DNA from: Ferrovibrio sp965278975
Lineage (GTDB): Bacteria > Pseudomonadota > Alphaproteobacteria > Ferrovibrionales > Ferrovibrionaceae
Direction of reading: 5' to 3'
NCBI RefSeq assembly: GCF_965278975.1
Contig: NZ_OZ257126.1
Span: 62,001 to 126,000, forward strand
Length of the DNA stretch: 64,000 bases
Positions 1 through 8,846 of this stretch are shown one piece after another (within the stretch, counting starts at the first letter, position 1; each line of letters starts with the position of its first letter). The notes beneath the pieces are model-generated. The model worked only from the letters and a program-made list of their open reading frames with translations. It searched no databases and was not told the DNA's origin. Both the position numbers and the translations under genes were made by a program.

Positions 1-1155
1 CAGCGCCAGGCCTGCGTCTCCACCACCGATTTCGGCAAGGAAGCCGTGGCCGCCCTGATCGAGCGCGGCGTGGCAATGGCGAAGCTGGCACCGGAGGACA
101 AATTCTGCGGCCTCGCCGATGCGTCGGAACTGGCCACCAATGCCGTGGACCTTGATCAGCTCGATGGCGTCGAACTCGACATGGCGCAGTTGCTGGACCG
201 CGCCAAGATTTGCGAAGCCGCTGCCCTGGCCGTCAACGGCGTGACCAATTCCGAAGGCGCCTCGGCCTCGCGCAGCCTGGGGCTTACGGCCTATGCCGCC
301 TCCAATGGATTCAGCGGCGCCGGCTTCAGCGGCTCGCACAGCCTCTCGGCTGTCGCCATCGCCGGCAAGGATACCGGCATGGAGCGCGATTACGATTATG
401 GCGCCACGCTGCATTTTGCCGATCTCGCCGCGCCCGAAGTGATCGGCCGCTCGGCCGGCGAGCGCGCCGTGCGCCGGCTCAATCCGCGCAAGATCGAAAG
501 CCAGGCCTTGCCGGTGGTGTACGAGAACCGCGTCGCCAACAGCCTGATCGGCCATCTTTCCGGTGCCATCAATGGCGCGGCGGTGGCGCGCGGCACTTCT
601 TTCCTAAAAGACAAGATGGGCGAGGAAATCTTCGCCCCCGGCCTTGATGTGATCGACGATCCGCTGCGGCCGCGCGGCTTCCGCTCGCGCTGGTTCGACA
701 TGGAAGGCGTGGCGCGCCAGCGCCGCAAGCTGATCGACCAGGGCCGCCTCACCACCTGGCTGATGGATTGCGCCACCGCACGCCAGCTTGGCCTCAAGAG
801 CACCGGTCATGCCTCGCGCGGCACGTCCTCGCCGCCTTCGCCCGGCGCCACCAATCTTTATCTCAGCCCCGGCCAACAGAGCGTCGAGGAATTGCTCAGC
901 GGCATCAAGCGCGGGCTCTATGTGATCGAGATGATGGGCTCGTCAATTAACCCGCTCAACGGCGACTACAGCCGGGGCGCCGCCGGCTTCCTGATCGAGA
1001 ATGGCAAGCTGACCGAACCGGTTTCGGAAATCACCATCGCCGGCAATCTCAAGGAGATGTTCAAGCGCATCACCCCGGCGAGCGACCTGGTATTCCGCTA
1101 TGGCACCGATGCCCCCACCCTGCTGGTGGAAGGCATGACCATCGCCGGGCGCTGA
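1..1155 (+). CDS. pmbA: PmbA/TldE-family metalloprotease subunit, 5' truncated by the window edge
   Basis: The reading frame is open from base 1 and the protein lacks its first part, so the gene starts outside the window; a GTG at 46 is internal. About 384 residues remain of a family protein of roughly 450. The C-terminal half carries the typical GDYSRGAAGF and EITIAGNL segments of PmbA (TldE). No HExxH motif is visible, as expected for the TldE partner; the metal site of this protease pair sits in TldD. Together TldD and TldE form a cytoplasmic protease that trims peptides, for example in microcin maturation and antitoxin degradation. A phosphatase gene follows after only two bases, so the two are probably co-transcribed. 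I am confident of the family. Confidence 0.9.
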   Translation, partial: QRQACVSTTDFGKEAVAALIERGVAMAKLAPEDKFCGLADASELATNAVDLDQLDGVELDMAQLLDRAKICEAAALAVNGVTNSEGASASRSLGLTAYAASNGFSGAGFSGSHSLSAVAIAGKDTGMERDYDYGATLHFADLAAPEVIGRSAGERAVRRLNPRKIESQALPVVYENRVANSLIGHLSGAINGAAVARGTSFLKDKMGEEIFAPGLDVIDDPLRPRGFRSRWFDMEGVARQRRKLIDQGRLTTWLMDCATARQLGLKSTGHASRGTSSPPSPGATNLYLSPGQQSVEELLSGIKRGLYVIEMMGSSINPLNGDYSRGAAGFLIENGKLTEPVSEITIAGNLKEMFKRITPASDLVFRYGTDAPTLLVEGMTIAGR

Positions 1156-1157
1156 TC

Positions 1158-1952
1158 ATGCGCCATCTGGAGGATCGCCCGCTGCTGCTGGATGCCGTGC
1201 GCGAAGCCGGCACGCTGGCGCTGAAGTATTTCCGCGACGGCGTGAAATCCTGGAACAAGCAGCCGAACGATCCGGTTTCGGAAGCCGATATCGCCATCGA
1301 CAAGCTGCTGCGCGCCCGGCTGGTGGATACCCGGCCCGGCTATGGCTGGCTGTCGGAGGAAAGCGCCTCGGCGGCGGCCGTGGGCGATGCCGCCACCTGG
1401 GTGGTGGACCCGATCGACGGCACCCGCGCCTTCATCGCCGGTAAGCCGGAATTCACTGTCAGCGTTGCGCTGATGGCGGAAGGCCAGCCGGTGCTGGCGG
1501 CGATCTACAATCCCGCCACCGATGAATTCTATGAAGCCGCCAGCGGCGACGGCGCCAAGCTGAACGGCAAGCCGATCCGCGCCTCCGGCCATGGCGCCCT
1601 GGCGGAAGCCCGCCTGCTGGCCAGCCGCCGCACCTTCGACCGCCATGGCTGGCTCGCCCGCACCGGCAAGGCGGAATTCGAGCACCGCAATTCCATCGCC
1701 TATCGCATGGCTTTGGTGGCGGCGGGCCGCTTCGATGCGGCGATCAGTCTAAGCGAAAAGAGCGACTGGGATATCGCAGCCGCCGATCTGGTGGTGCGCG
1801 AAGCCGGCGGCCGCATCAGCACCGCCGATGGCCTGGCGCTGCGCTATGACGCGCGGCGCCACCGCCATCCCAGCGTGATCGCCACCGGCCCGTGGCTGCA
1901 TGATGAACTGGTCGACCTGCTCAAGACGCGCAAGCACGACGGCCACGATTAA
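1158..1952 (+). CDS. Inositol monophosphatase family protein, probably CysQ-type 3'(2'),5'-bisphosphate nucleotidase
   Basis: A 264-residue member of the Li-sensitive, Mg-dependent sugar/nucleotide phosphatase family. The metal-binding signatures are present: an acidic LSEES segment near residue 70, DPIDGT near residue 93, and WDIAAADLVVREAGG near residue 205. CysQ enzymes remove the 3'-phosphate from PAP or PAPS in sulfate assimilation, while close relatives act on inositol phosphate or histidinol phosphate, so the exact substrate is inferred. A second, clearer SuhB-type member lies at 53567-54361. The gene starts two bases after pmbA and its stop overlaps the convergent molybdoenzyme stop by 4 bp. 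Confidence 0.85.
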   Translation: MRHLEDRPLLLDAVREAGTLALKYFRDGVKSWNKQPNDPVSEADIAIDKLLRARLVDTRPGYGWLSEESASAAAVGDAATWVVDPIDGTRAFIAGKPEFTVSVALMAEGQPVLAAIYNPATDEFYEAASGDGAKLNGKPIRASGHGALAEARLLASRRTFDRHGWLARTGKAEFEHRNSIAYRMALVAAGRFDAAISLSEKSDWDIAAADLVVREAGGRISTADGLALRYDARRHRHPSVIATGPWLHDELVDLLKTRKHDGHD

Positions 1953-4024
1953 GCGCTTTTCCTGATCCACACCGCCGTGTCATGGAAGGCGGCACCGCCA
2001 TTGGGCGGGGCGGCGTCGGCGCCGATCAGCAGGTTGATACCGATACCTTCGATGAAGGTGTGGCTCGGCCAGATGCCTTCCACGATCACCACGCCGGGCT
2101 GCACGCCATCGAACAGCTTGGCGTGAATCGCCAGATCGCCGCGCGCATTGCCGAGCCGCACCACATCGCCATCGGCAACGCCCAGCGCGGCGGCATCGCG
2201 GCTATGCAGCATCACGCCGGGCCGGCCCTCGCGCTTGGTCGAGGTCGGCGTCTCGGTGAACGTGGAATTGAGGAAATTGCGCGCTGGCGCCGTCACCATG
2301 CGGAACGGCGTTTCGGGCGTGGCTTCCTCGATCAGCAAGGCATGATCCGGCAGCTTCGGCAGCTTGTAGCCATCCGGCCCCATCGCCGCCCAGTCCGGCG
2401 CGAAGCGGAATTTGCCATCGGGATGGCCGAAGCCATCAAGGAAATGGCTGCTACGGAAATCCGGCTGGCAATCGATCCAGAACTCTCGCTCAAGCGTCTC
2501 GACATCGGACCAGCCGGAAGCGGTGAGCGTCCAGTCGGCGATTTCGCGTGCGGTCATATTGAAACCGCGATGCTCGGCACCGAGCCGCTTCGCCAATTCG
2601 CAGATTACATAGTGATTCTCACGCGCCTCGCCCGGCGCCTCGACGATCTTCGGCCCAAGCAGAATATGCTGCTGGCCGCCGGCCTGATAGATATCGTCAT
2701 GCTCGGTGAACATGGTGGCGGGCAGCACGATATCCGCCATCCTGGCGGTATTGGTCATGAACTGCTCATGCACGCAGGTGAACAGGTCCTCGCGCGCGAA
2801 TCCCTTATGCACCTTGGCCAGTTCCGGCGCCACATCCACCGGGTTGGTATTCTGGATCAGCAAAGCCGTCACCGGCGGGCCGTTCTGCAACGCCTCGGCT
2901 TCGCCCATCAGCACCGGGCCGATGCGTGACTGATCCAGCATGCGGATTGCCGGGTCGCGCAGCTCATGGCCCTCGATCAACGACTTGTCCCAATGGAAAA
3001 TCGCGCCGTTATTGTGGAAAGCGCCGCCGCCTTCAAGCTGCCATGAGCCAGTTACCGCCGCGATGCTAGCCGCCGCATGCATGTTGGAGGAACCATTGCG
3101 GCTGCGCGAGAAGCCATAGCCGAGCCGCAGGTAATGCCGCTTGCGTTCGCCCAGCAGATGCGCGAAAGCCTCGATCTCGGCAACACTCAGGCCAGTGATC
3201 GCCGCGGCCCAGGCCGGGTCGCGCGATTGCAGATGCGCTTCCAGTTCGGCTGGCACATCAGTATAGCGTGCCAGATACTCGCGGTCGGCAAAGCCATCGC
3301 GGAACAGCACATGCATCACCGCACAGGCCAGGGCACCATCGGTGCCGGGCCGCAGCATCAGATGCATGTCGGCCTGTTCAGCAGTTGCATTGCGGTAGGG
3401 ATCGATCACCACAATCTTGGCGCCACGCTCCTTGCGCGCCCGCACCGCGTGGGTCATCACGTTCACTTGCGTGTGCACCGCATTGGTGCCCCAGATCACC
3501 ACGCAATCGCTTTTCGCCATCTCGCGCGGATCGGGGCCGCGCAGGTTGCCGGTGCCGGCGATATAGCCGCTCCAGGCCAGCGCAACACAGATGGTGGAAT
3601 GGAAACCGGAATAGCGCTTGGCGTGGCGCAGGCGGTGAATGCCATCGCGCTGCACCAGCCCCATCGTGCCGGCATAATAATAAGGCCACACGGTTTCGCT
3701 GCCGAATTTGCGCTCGGCGGCGAGAAAGGCTTCCGCCGTGCGGTCGAGCGCCTCGGCCCAGGAGATTTCGGTATACTGGTTCGAGCCTTTCGGCCCGGTG
3801 CGGCGCAGCGGTTTCAGCAGCCGGTCTGGATGCTGCGCGCGTTCGGCATAGCGCGCCACCTTGGCGCAGATCACGCCCGCCGTGTAGCTGTTGGCCTCGG
3901 CACCACGCACGCGGCCGATACGGAACTGATCCAGCTTCTCGATTTCCAGCGCACAGGTCGAGGGGCAATCATGCGGGCAGGCGCTGCGCGCAATGATCGG
4001 CTTGGCTGGGGAGAGGGCGTTCAT
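1949..4024 (-). CDS. Molybdopterin oxidoreductase (DMSO reductase / BisC-NapA superfamily)
   Basis: About 691 residues from the chosen ATG at 4024; the frame stays open further upstream but there it only shadows the FAD oxidase gene. Four N-terminal cysteines (16, 20, 24 and 53) form a [4Fe-4S] ligand pattern, CPHDCPSTC followed by a Cys 29 residues later. The body has bis-MGD superfamily features such as WGTNAVHTQ and the C-terminal cofactor-binding domain (from about residue 560) with the AAALGVADGD segment. No twin-arginine signal is visible, so a cytoplasmic enzyme is likely. The ATG lies 8 bases after the oxidase stop codon, suggesting co-transcription. The substrate cannot be read from sequence; it is a generic molybdenum oxidoreductase of a type common in Alphaproteobacteria. 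Confidence 0.85.
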   Translation of the reverse strand: MNALSPAKPIIARSACPHDCPSTCALEIEKLDQFRIGRVRGAEANSYTAGVICAKVARYAERAQHPDRLLKPLRRTGPKGSNQYTEISWAEALDRTAEAFLAAERKFGSETVWPYYYAGTMGLVQRDGIHRLRHAKRYSGFHSTICVALAWSGYIAGTGNLRGPDPREMAKSDCVVIWGTNAVHTQVNVMTHAVRARKERGAKIVVIDPYRNATAEQADMHLMLRPGTDGALACAVMHVLFRDGFADREYLARYTDVPAELEAHLQSRDPAWAAAITGLSVAEIEAFAHLLGERKRHYLRLGYGFSRSRNGSSNMHAAASIAAVTGSWQLEGGGAFHNNGAIFHWDKSLIEGHELRDPAIRMLDQSRIGPVLMGEAEALQNGPPVTALLIQNTNPVDVAPELAKVHKGFAREDLFTCVHEQFMTNTARMADIVLPATMFTEHDDIYQAGGQQHILLGPKIVEAPGEARENHYVICELAKRLGAEHRGFNMTAREIADWTLTASGWSDVETLEREFWIDCQPDFRSSHFLDGFGHPDGKFRFAPDWAAMGPDGYKLPKLPDHALLIEEATPETPFRMVTAPARNFLNSTFTETPTSTKREGRPGVMLHSRDAAALGVADGDVVRLGNARGDLAIHAKLFDGVQPGVVIVEGIWPSHTFIEGIGINLLIGADAAPPNGGAAFHDTAVWIRKSA

Positions 4025-4032
4025 CGGACAGG

Positions 4033-5166
4033 CTACCTCAGGCGGCTGGGGCCGATATCCGCCTCGGTGAGGCCGAGATCCTGGATATCGCCCGGCAGAG
4101 CTTGGCCCAAGGCGAGCGCCCCGGCAACCCGGCTCATGGCACCCGAGGTCTGAATCCCATAGCCGCCCTGCCCGGCCAGCCAGAAAAAGCCCGGCAGCTC
4201 GGCATCGAAACCGGCGACGATGGTGCGGTCGGCCACGAAGCTGCGCAGGCCGGCCCATTTGGCAGTAACACGACGTACATTCAGGCTGGTCAGGGTTTCG
4301 AAACGGTCGATGGCGATGGCGATATCCATTTCATCCGGCTGGGCGTCGCAGGGTTCGGATGGCGTCTCATCCGCCGGGCTGATCAGCAGGCGGCCGGCAT
4401 CGGGCTTGAAATAGAGGTCTTCATCGGCATCGATCACCATCGGCCAATGCTGGAAATCGAGGCCCGCCGGCATGTCGGCGGTGAGTGCCGTGCGCCGCAT
4501 CGGCTCCAGGCCGATGGGCCTGACGCCGGCAAGGGCTGCCACCGCATCGCACCAGGCGCCAGCAGCGTTGATCACCATGTCGGCGCGGAAGCTGCCTTGC
4601 GCCGTTTCCACCTGCCAGCCGCCACCGACATAGCCCAGCGCCGTGATGCCGGCATCGCTGATGATGCGCGCGCCGGCCGCCGCCGCGCCGCGCAGAAAGC
4701 CGCGATGCAGGGCATGGACATCGATATCCATGGCATGTGGTTCAGCGACAGCACCACCGGATACCATCTCGGGCCGCAATACCGGCACCTGCGCCAGCAC
4801 AGCAGCGGCATCCAGGCGCTGCACGCTGGGCACCAGCCGGCGCATCTCCTCATAGGCGGCATCAAGCTGGTCAGCCTTGTCCGCCATGCCAACCTGCAAC
4901 ACGCCGCGTGGCGTGAGGATCGGCGTGTCGCTGAAGCCCTGGGGCGGCTGCATCAGGAAATCGCGGCTCGCCACGGTCAGCGCGCGGATCGGCGCGTTGC
5001 CGTAGGTTTCCGAAAACAATGCCGCCGAACGGCCAGTGGTGTGATAGCCGGGCTGGCTTTCACGTTCGAGCAGGATGACGCGGCGATGCGGCGCCAGGGC
5101 ATAGGCAGCGCCGGCACCGGCAATGCCACCACCGATGATGACGATATCGGCTGCTTCGCTGCTCAT
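4033..5166 (-). CDS. FAD-dependent oxidoreductase of the D-amino acid / glycine oxidase (DAO) family
   Basis: A 377-residue protein with an N-terminal Rossmann dinucleotide-binding motif, VIIGGGIAGAG from about residue 9, followed by the acidic ERES pocket that binds the FAD ribose. The C-terminal portion ends in the second FAD contact (LAGQGGYGIQT). DAO-family enzymes oxidise amines or D-amino acids to imino acids, with electrons passed to oxygen or quinone. It is the upstream neighbour of the molybdoenzyme, 8 bases apart, so the pair is probably one transcript. The substrate is not deducible; a sarcosine or glycine oxidase-like role is possible. Confidence 0.85.
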   Translation of the reverse strand: MSSEAADIVIIGGGIAGAGAAYALAPHRRVILLERESQPGYHTTGRSAALFSETYGNAPIRALTVASRDFLMQPPQGFSDTPILTPRGVLQVGMADKADQLDAAYEEMRRLVPSVQRLDAAAVLAQVPVLRPEMVSGGAVAEPHAMDIDVHALHRGFLRGAAAAGARIISDAGITALGYVGGGWQVETAQGSFRADMVINAAGAWCDAVAALAGVRPIGLEPMRRTALTADMPAGLDFQHWPMVIDADEDLYFKPDAGRLLISPADETPSEPCDAQPDEMDIAIAIDRFETLTSLNVRRVTAKWAGLRSFVADRTIVAGFDAELPGFFWLAGQGGYGIQTSGAMSRVAGALALGQALPGDIQDLGLTEADIGPSRLR

Positions 5167-5194
5167 GCCATCCTCGCGCGTTGCAATGGCGACT

Positions 5195-5953
5195 CTAGGA
5201 TTGGAGCCGCCCCTGCTTCAAATAGCGCGGCGCGAAGGTAAAAACGAGCTTCGCATCCGGCTCCAGGTGCTTTCCTTTCCCCGGATACTCCCAGCACGAA
5301 AGAATGTGTCGGATCAGGGCCAGCCGCGCCTGTTTCTTGCGATCAGCGCAGATGACATACCAGGGCGCGTGGCGGCTGCTGGTCTTGAGCAGCATGGCAT
5401 CGCGCGCCTTGGTGTAGTCGTCGTAGCGCCGCAGCGCTACGTCATCAATCGGGCTGGTTTTCCACTGCGCCAGGGGATCCTGGCGCCGTTCGGCCAGCCG
5501 CTGCTTCTGCTCTGCCCTGGAAATATCGAGATAGTATTTGCTCAAATGGATGCCGCCGCGCAGCAGCAGCTTCTCGAAATCCGGCACGCTGGTAAGGAAT
5601 TCCTTGTACTCCGCCTTGGAGCAGAACCCCATGACATGCTCGACACCGGCACGATTATACCAGGAGCGATTGAACAGCACGAATTCACCGGCCGCCGGCA
5701 GATGCGCCACCCAACGCTGGAAATACCAGCTCGCCTCGTCGCGCTGGCTCGGCTTGGCCAGCGCCACCACGCGGGTTTCGCGCGGGCTCATATGCTCCAC
5801 CAGGCGCTTGATGCTGCCATCCTTGCCCGCCGCATCGCGGCCTTCCAGCAGGATCAGCACCTTCTCGCCACGCGCGATCAGGTGGCGCTGCAGCTTCACC
5901 AGTTCGATCTGCAGCCGGCGCAGTTCGTCTTCGTAGCCACCCTCGCCCTGCAT
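5195..5953 (-). CDS. ppk2: Polyphosphate kinase 2 family protein
   Basis: I place the start at ATG 5953, five bases after the pirin stop, giving 252 residues; the frame continues upstream only as a shadow of pirin. The protein has the P-loop LEGRDAAGKDGS at residues 36-47, a Walker B-type FNRSWYNR segment and the lid-region residues DPLAQWKTSPID. PPK2 enzymes transfer phosphate between polyphosphate and nucleoside di- or monophosphates in the cytoplasm. The single-domain length fits class I, which makes ATP or GTP from NDP, but subclass assignment needs comparison. Adjacent pirin and AhpD-like genes on the same strand hint at a stress-related transcript. Confidence 0.9.
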   Translation of the reverse strand: MQGEGGYEDELRRLQIELVKLQRHLIARGEKVLILLEGRDAAGKDGSIKRLVEHMSPRETRVVALAKPSQRDEASWYFQRWVAHLPAAGEFVLFNRSWYNRAGVEHVMGFCSKAEYKEFLTSVPDFEKLLLRGGIHLSKYYLDISRAEQKQRLAERRQDPLAQWKTSPIDDVALRRYDDYTKARDAMLLKTSSRHAPWYVICADRKKQARLALIRHILSCWEYPGKGKHLEPDAKLVFTFAPRYLKQGRLQS

Positions 5954-5958
5954 GAGGC

Positions 5959-6852
5959 TCAGCCCGGCGGCAGTGGAATGAACTCGGTCTCGCCCGGCAC
6001 CTTGGCAAAGCGGCCCTCGCGCCAATCCGCCTTGGCCTGCTCGATACGCTCCTTGGAACTGGAAACGAAGTTCCACCACATGAAGCGCGGCGCATCCAGC
6101 GGCGCGCCGCCCAGCAGCATCAGGCGGCAGGGTGCCGGTGCCTCGATCACCACATCGCCGCCTTCGCGCAGCACCGCCATGCTGCCTTCCTCGAAAGCCT
6201 GGCCGCCGATCACCGCACCGCCGATCGACATATGCACGGCACGTTCGGCATATTCCGGCCGCAGCACGAAACGCGCGCCGACCTCAAGCCGCAGATCGAT
6301 ATAGAACATCGGTGACAGGCATTGCGCCGGCGAGGTGACGCCATCATAGGTGCCGGCGATCAGGCGCCAGGTGACACCCGGCGCGCTGCGTTCCGGCAGG
6401 CTGGCTGCCGGATGATGCTGGAAGCTCGGATCAACTTCCTCGGCCTCCAGCGGCAGCGCCACCCAGGCCTGCACGCCATGCAGCGACTGGCCGCTGGAAC
6501 GCAGTTCGGCGCGGGTGCGTTCGGAATGGGCAATACCGGAACCGGCGGTCATCCAGTTCACATCGCCGGGCCGGATCGGCTGGTGATAGCCGAGCGAGTC
6601 ACGATGCATGATCTCGCCCTCGAACAGATAGGTGACGGTTGCCAGCCCGATATGCGGATGCGGCCGCACATCCAGGCCATGGCCCGGCTCGAAACGCGCC
6701 GGCCCCATATGATCCAGGAACACGAAGGGGCCGATATGACGCCGCTTCATGAAGGGCAGCACGCGCCGCACCATGAAGCCATCGCCCAGATCCTGGCTGC
6801 GCGGCTGAATCTGCATTTCGACGAAGGCGTTGGATTCCGTCGCATCGCTCAT
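5959..6852 (-). CDS. Pirin family protein (bicupin)
   Basis: A 297-residue pirin. The N-terminal cupin contains the iron-binding histidines in the LDVRPHPHIGLAT segment and the following GEIMHRDSLG and GIAHSERT motifs, all at positions typical for pirins. Bacterial pirins are cytoplasmic iron-binding proteins, some with quercetinase activity and others affecting pyruvate metabolism or redox sensing. It sits between an AhpD-like protein upstream and PPK2 downstream, the latter starting five bases after its stop. The function beyond the fold is inferred. Confidence 0.9.
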   Translation of the reverse strand: MSDATESNAFVEMQIQPRSQDLGDGFMVRRVLPFMKRRHIGPFVFLDHMGPARFEPGHGLDVRPHPHIGLATVTYLFEGEIMHRDSLGYHQPIRPGDVNWMTAGSGIAHSERTRAELRSSGQSLHGVQAWVALPLEAEEVDPSFQHHPAASLPERSAPGVTWRLIAGTYDGVTSPAQCLSPMFYIDLRLEVGARFVLRPEYAERAVHMSIGGAVIGGQAFEEGSMAVLREGGDVVIEAPAPCRLMLLGGAPLDAPRFMWWNFVSSSKERIEQAKADWREGRFAKVPGETEFIPLPPG

Positions 6853-6918
6853 GGCGGGGCTCCCTGCTGGTTCCCTTCCGGGTAGCCCAGGCGCCCCGCC
6901 GGGTCAAGACTGAAGCGT

Positions 6919-7356
6919 TCAAGCCGGCCCTTGGCCGAAAGCAATAGCGGTGCGGTTGAGCGCGTTCATCAGCCCGATGGCATAAACCAGATCAATGATC
7001 TCGGCCCGGCTGAATTGCCGTTCCAGTTCGGCATAGAGCGCCGGATCGGGCCAGCCATCGGCGCAGCGGGTCAGCGCCTCGGCCCAGGCCAGGGCGGCGG
7101 CCTCACGGGCATCGAACCAGGCGGTCTCGCGCCAATGCATCAGCGTCGCCAGCTTGCGATTGTCCAGCCCGGCCTTGAGCAGGGCGGTAGTGTGCATATC
7201 GATGCAATAGGTGCAGCCATTGATCTGCGAGACGCGCAGGTAAACAAGCTCCACCAGGGTCTTGCCCAGGCTTGAAGCATCCAGCGTCTTGTGGAGCGCC
7301 ATCAGCGGGCTGCGGTGATCGGCGGGAACTTCGGAAAAAGCGATACGGGGGTGCAT
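6919..7356 (-). CDS. Carboxymuconolactone decarboxylase / AhpD-like peroxidase-family protein
   Basis: A 145-residue protein from ATG 7356, chosen because a GGAGG ribosome-binding site sits 8 bases upstream; a TTG five codons earlier would swallow that site. The redox-active CTYC (Cys48 and Cys51) lies in an INGCTYCIDMHT segment typical of AhpD-like proteins, which act in the cytoplasm as thiol-dependent peroxidases or adaptors in peroxide defence. It precedes pirin by 66 bases on the same strand. The physiological partner is unknown. Confidence 0.85.
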   Translation of the reverse strand: MHPRIAFSEVPADHRSPLMALHKTLDASSLGKTLVELVYLRVSQINGCTYCIDMHTTALLKAGLDNRKLATLMHWRETAWFDAREAAALAWAEALTRCADGWPDPALYAELERQFSRAEIIDLVYAIGLMNALNRTAIAFGQGPA

Positions 7357-7428
7357 GGCACGGGCCTCCAAGGGGGATACACCCTCAAAGACGTCCCTCG
7401 CCGTCAGGCTGTGACAGCAGGAAAAGAA

Positions 7429-8814
7429 TTATTTCGGCGGCGGCAGGCGATGGCCGCTCACTTCCTCGCCAGCATTCTTCGGCAATGGCAGCAGGAACAG
7501 CACCGAGGCGATGGAAGCCAGACCGACGGTGAGGAAGGCGGGCGTGAAATCACCCGGCACCAGGGCGCGGTCGCCGGCCATCAGGGCGGTGAGATGCAGC
7601 ACCAGCGCACCGATAGCAACACCGGCACTGAGCGTCACCTGCTGTGCCATGGCGTAGAAGCTGGTGGCGGCACTCATGCGCTCGGTGGGGATATCAGCAT
7701 AGGCCAGCGTGTTCATGCTGGTGAATTGCAGCGAGCGGAAGAAACCGCCGGCCAGCAGCAGACCCAGCATCATCCAGGCCGGCCAGTCAGGCCGGAAAAA
7801 GCCGAGAATGGAGATGAAAAAGCCGCTGACCACGGCATTGGCCAGCAACACGCTGCGGAAGCCGAACAGGCGCAGAATCGGCCCGGCGGTGGCTTTCATC
7901 GCCAGCGCGCCGACGGCACTGGCAAAGGTGATCATGCCGGACTGGAAGGCGCTCAAACCGAAGCCGATCTGCAGCATCAGCGGCAGCAGGAAGGGCACGG
8001 CGCCAACACCGATGCGGAAGAACAGGCCGGCGGTGATTGAGGTACGGAAGGTCTGCACCTGCAGCAGCCGCAGGTCCAGTACCGGATATTCGGTGCGCCG
8101 CGCATGGCGCAGATAGAGCCACAAACCCACGGCGCCGCAGCCGATCAGTACCGGCGGTGCCCAGGCCGGCATCAGGTCGCGGCCAATGGTCTCGAAGCCG
8201 AAGACAAGGCCGAGCAGGCTGATACTGGAAAGCAGGAAGCCGCTGCGGTCGAGCGGCGGCACGGCGGCGGCGCGGGTATTGGGAATATAAATGCTGACCA
8301 GGATGACGCCGAGAATGCCGAACGGCACGTTGATCCAGAATATCCAGCGCCAGGACAGATAGGTGGTGAGGAAGCCGCCGAGCGGCGGACCGATCACCGG
8401 GCCGATCAGCGCCGGCAGGGTGAGGAAGGCCATGGCGCGCACCAGTTCCGCCTTGCTGGTGGAGCGGATCACCAGCAGACGGCCGACCGGCACCATCATG
8501 GCGCCGCCCATGCCCTGCAGTACACGGGCGCCAACCAGTTCCCAGAAGGACTGGCTGAGGCCGCACAGGATCGAGCCCAGCGTGAAAACGATAATGGCGG
8601 TGCGGAATACCGTGCGGGTGCCGTAGCGGTCGGCCATCCAGCCGCTGATCGGGATGAACACGGCGAGCGCGAAAAGATAGGAGGTGATCGCCAGGTTGAG
8701 CTTGAGCGGACTCTCGCCGAAGGCATGGGCGATAGCGGGCAGCGACGTGGCCAGCACCGTGGAGTCGAGATTCTCCATGAACAGCGCGCAGGCGACGATG
8801 AGCGGGATAAGCAT
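7429..8814 (-). CDS. MFS transporter of the DHA2 (EmrB/QacA) drug exporter family
   Basis: A 461-residue integral membrane protein with repeated hydrophobic helices. It begins with the NLDSTVLATSLPAIA segment typical of DHA2 exporters, has the motif A-like loop GWMADRYGTRTVFR between helices 2 and 3, and an antiporter motif C (GPVIGPPLGG) around residue 145. DHA2 proteins export drugs or lipophilic compounds with proton antiport. A second MFS gene starts 32 bases upstream on the same strand. No MFP-type EmrA partner or TetR/MarR regulator lies next to it, so the substrate is open. Confidence 0.88.
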   Translation of the reverse strand: MLIPLIVACALFMENLDSTVLATSLPAIAHAFGESPLKLNLAITSYLFALAVFIPISGWMADRYGTRTVFRTAIIVFTLGSILCGLSQSFWELVGARVLQGMGGAMMVPVGRLLVIRSTSKAELVRAMAFLTLPALIGPVIGPPLGGFLTTYLSWRWIFWINVPFGILGVILVSIYIPNTRAAAVPPLDRSGFLLSSISLLGLVFGFETIGRDLMPAWAPPVLIGCGAVGLWLYLRHARRTEYPVLDLRLLQVQTFRTSITAGLFFRIGVGAVPFLLPLMLQIGFGLSAFQSGMITFASAVGALAMKATAGPILRLFGFRSVLLANAVVSGFFISILGFFRPDWPAWMMLGLLLAGGFFRSLQFTSMNTLAYADIPTERMSAATSFYAMAQQVTLSAGVAIGALVLHLTALMAGDRALVPGDFTPAFLTVGLASIASVLFLLPLPKNAGEEVSGHRLPPPK

Positions 8815-8846
8815 TGGGAACTCAGGGCTGGCCCCTTGCGAGGGCC

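Noticed and set aside
1982..5241. Long plus-strand open frames opposite the molybdoenzyme and FAD oxidase
   Set aside because: They lie entirely antisense to clear genes and are rich in His, Arg and Ala, as expected of frame shadows.
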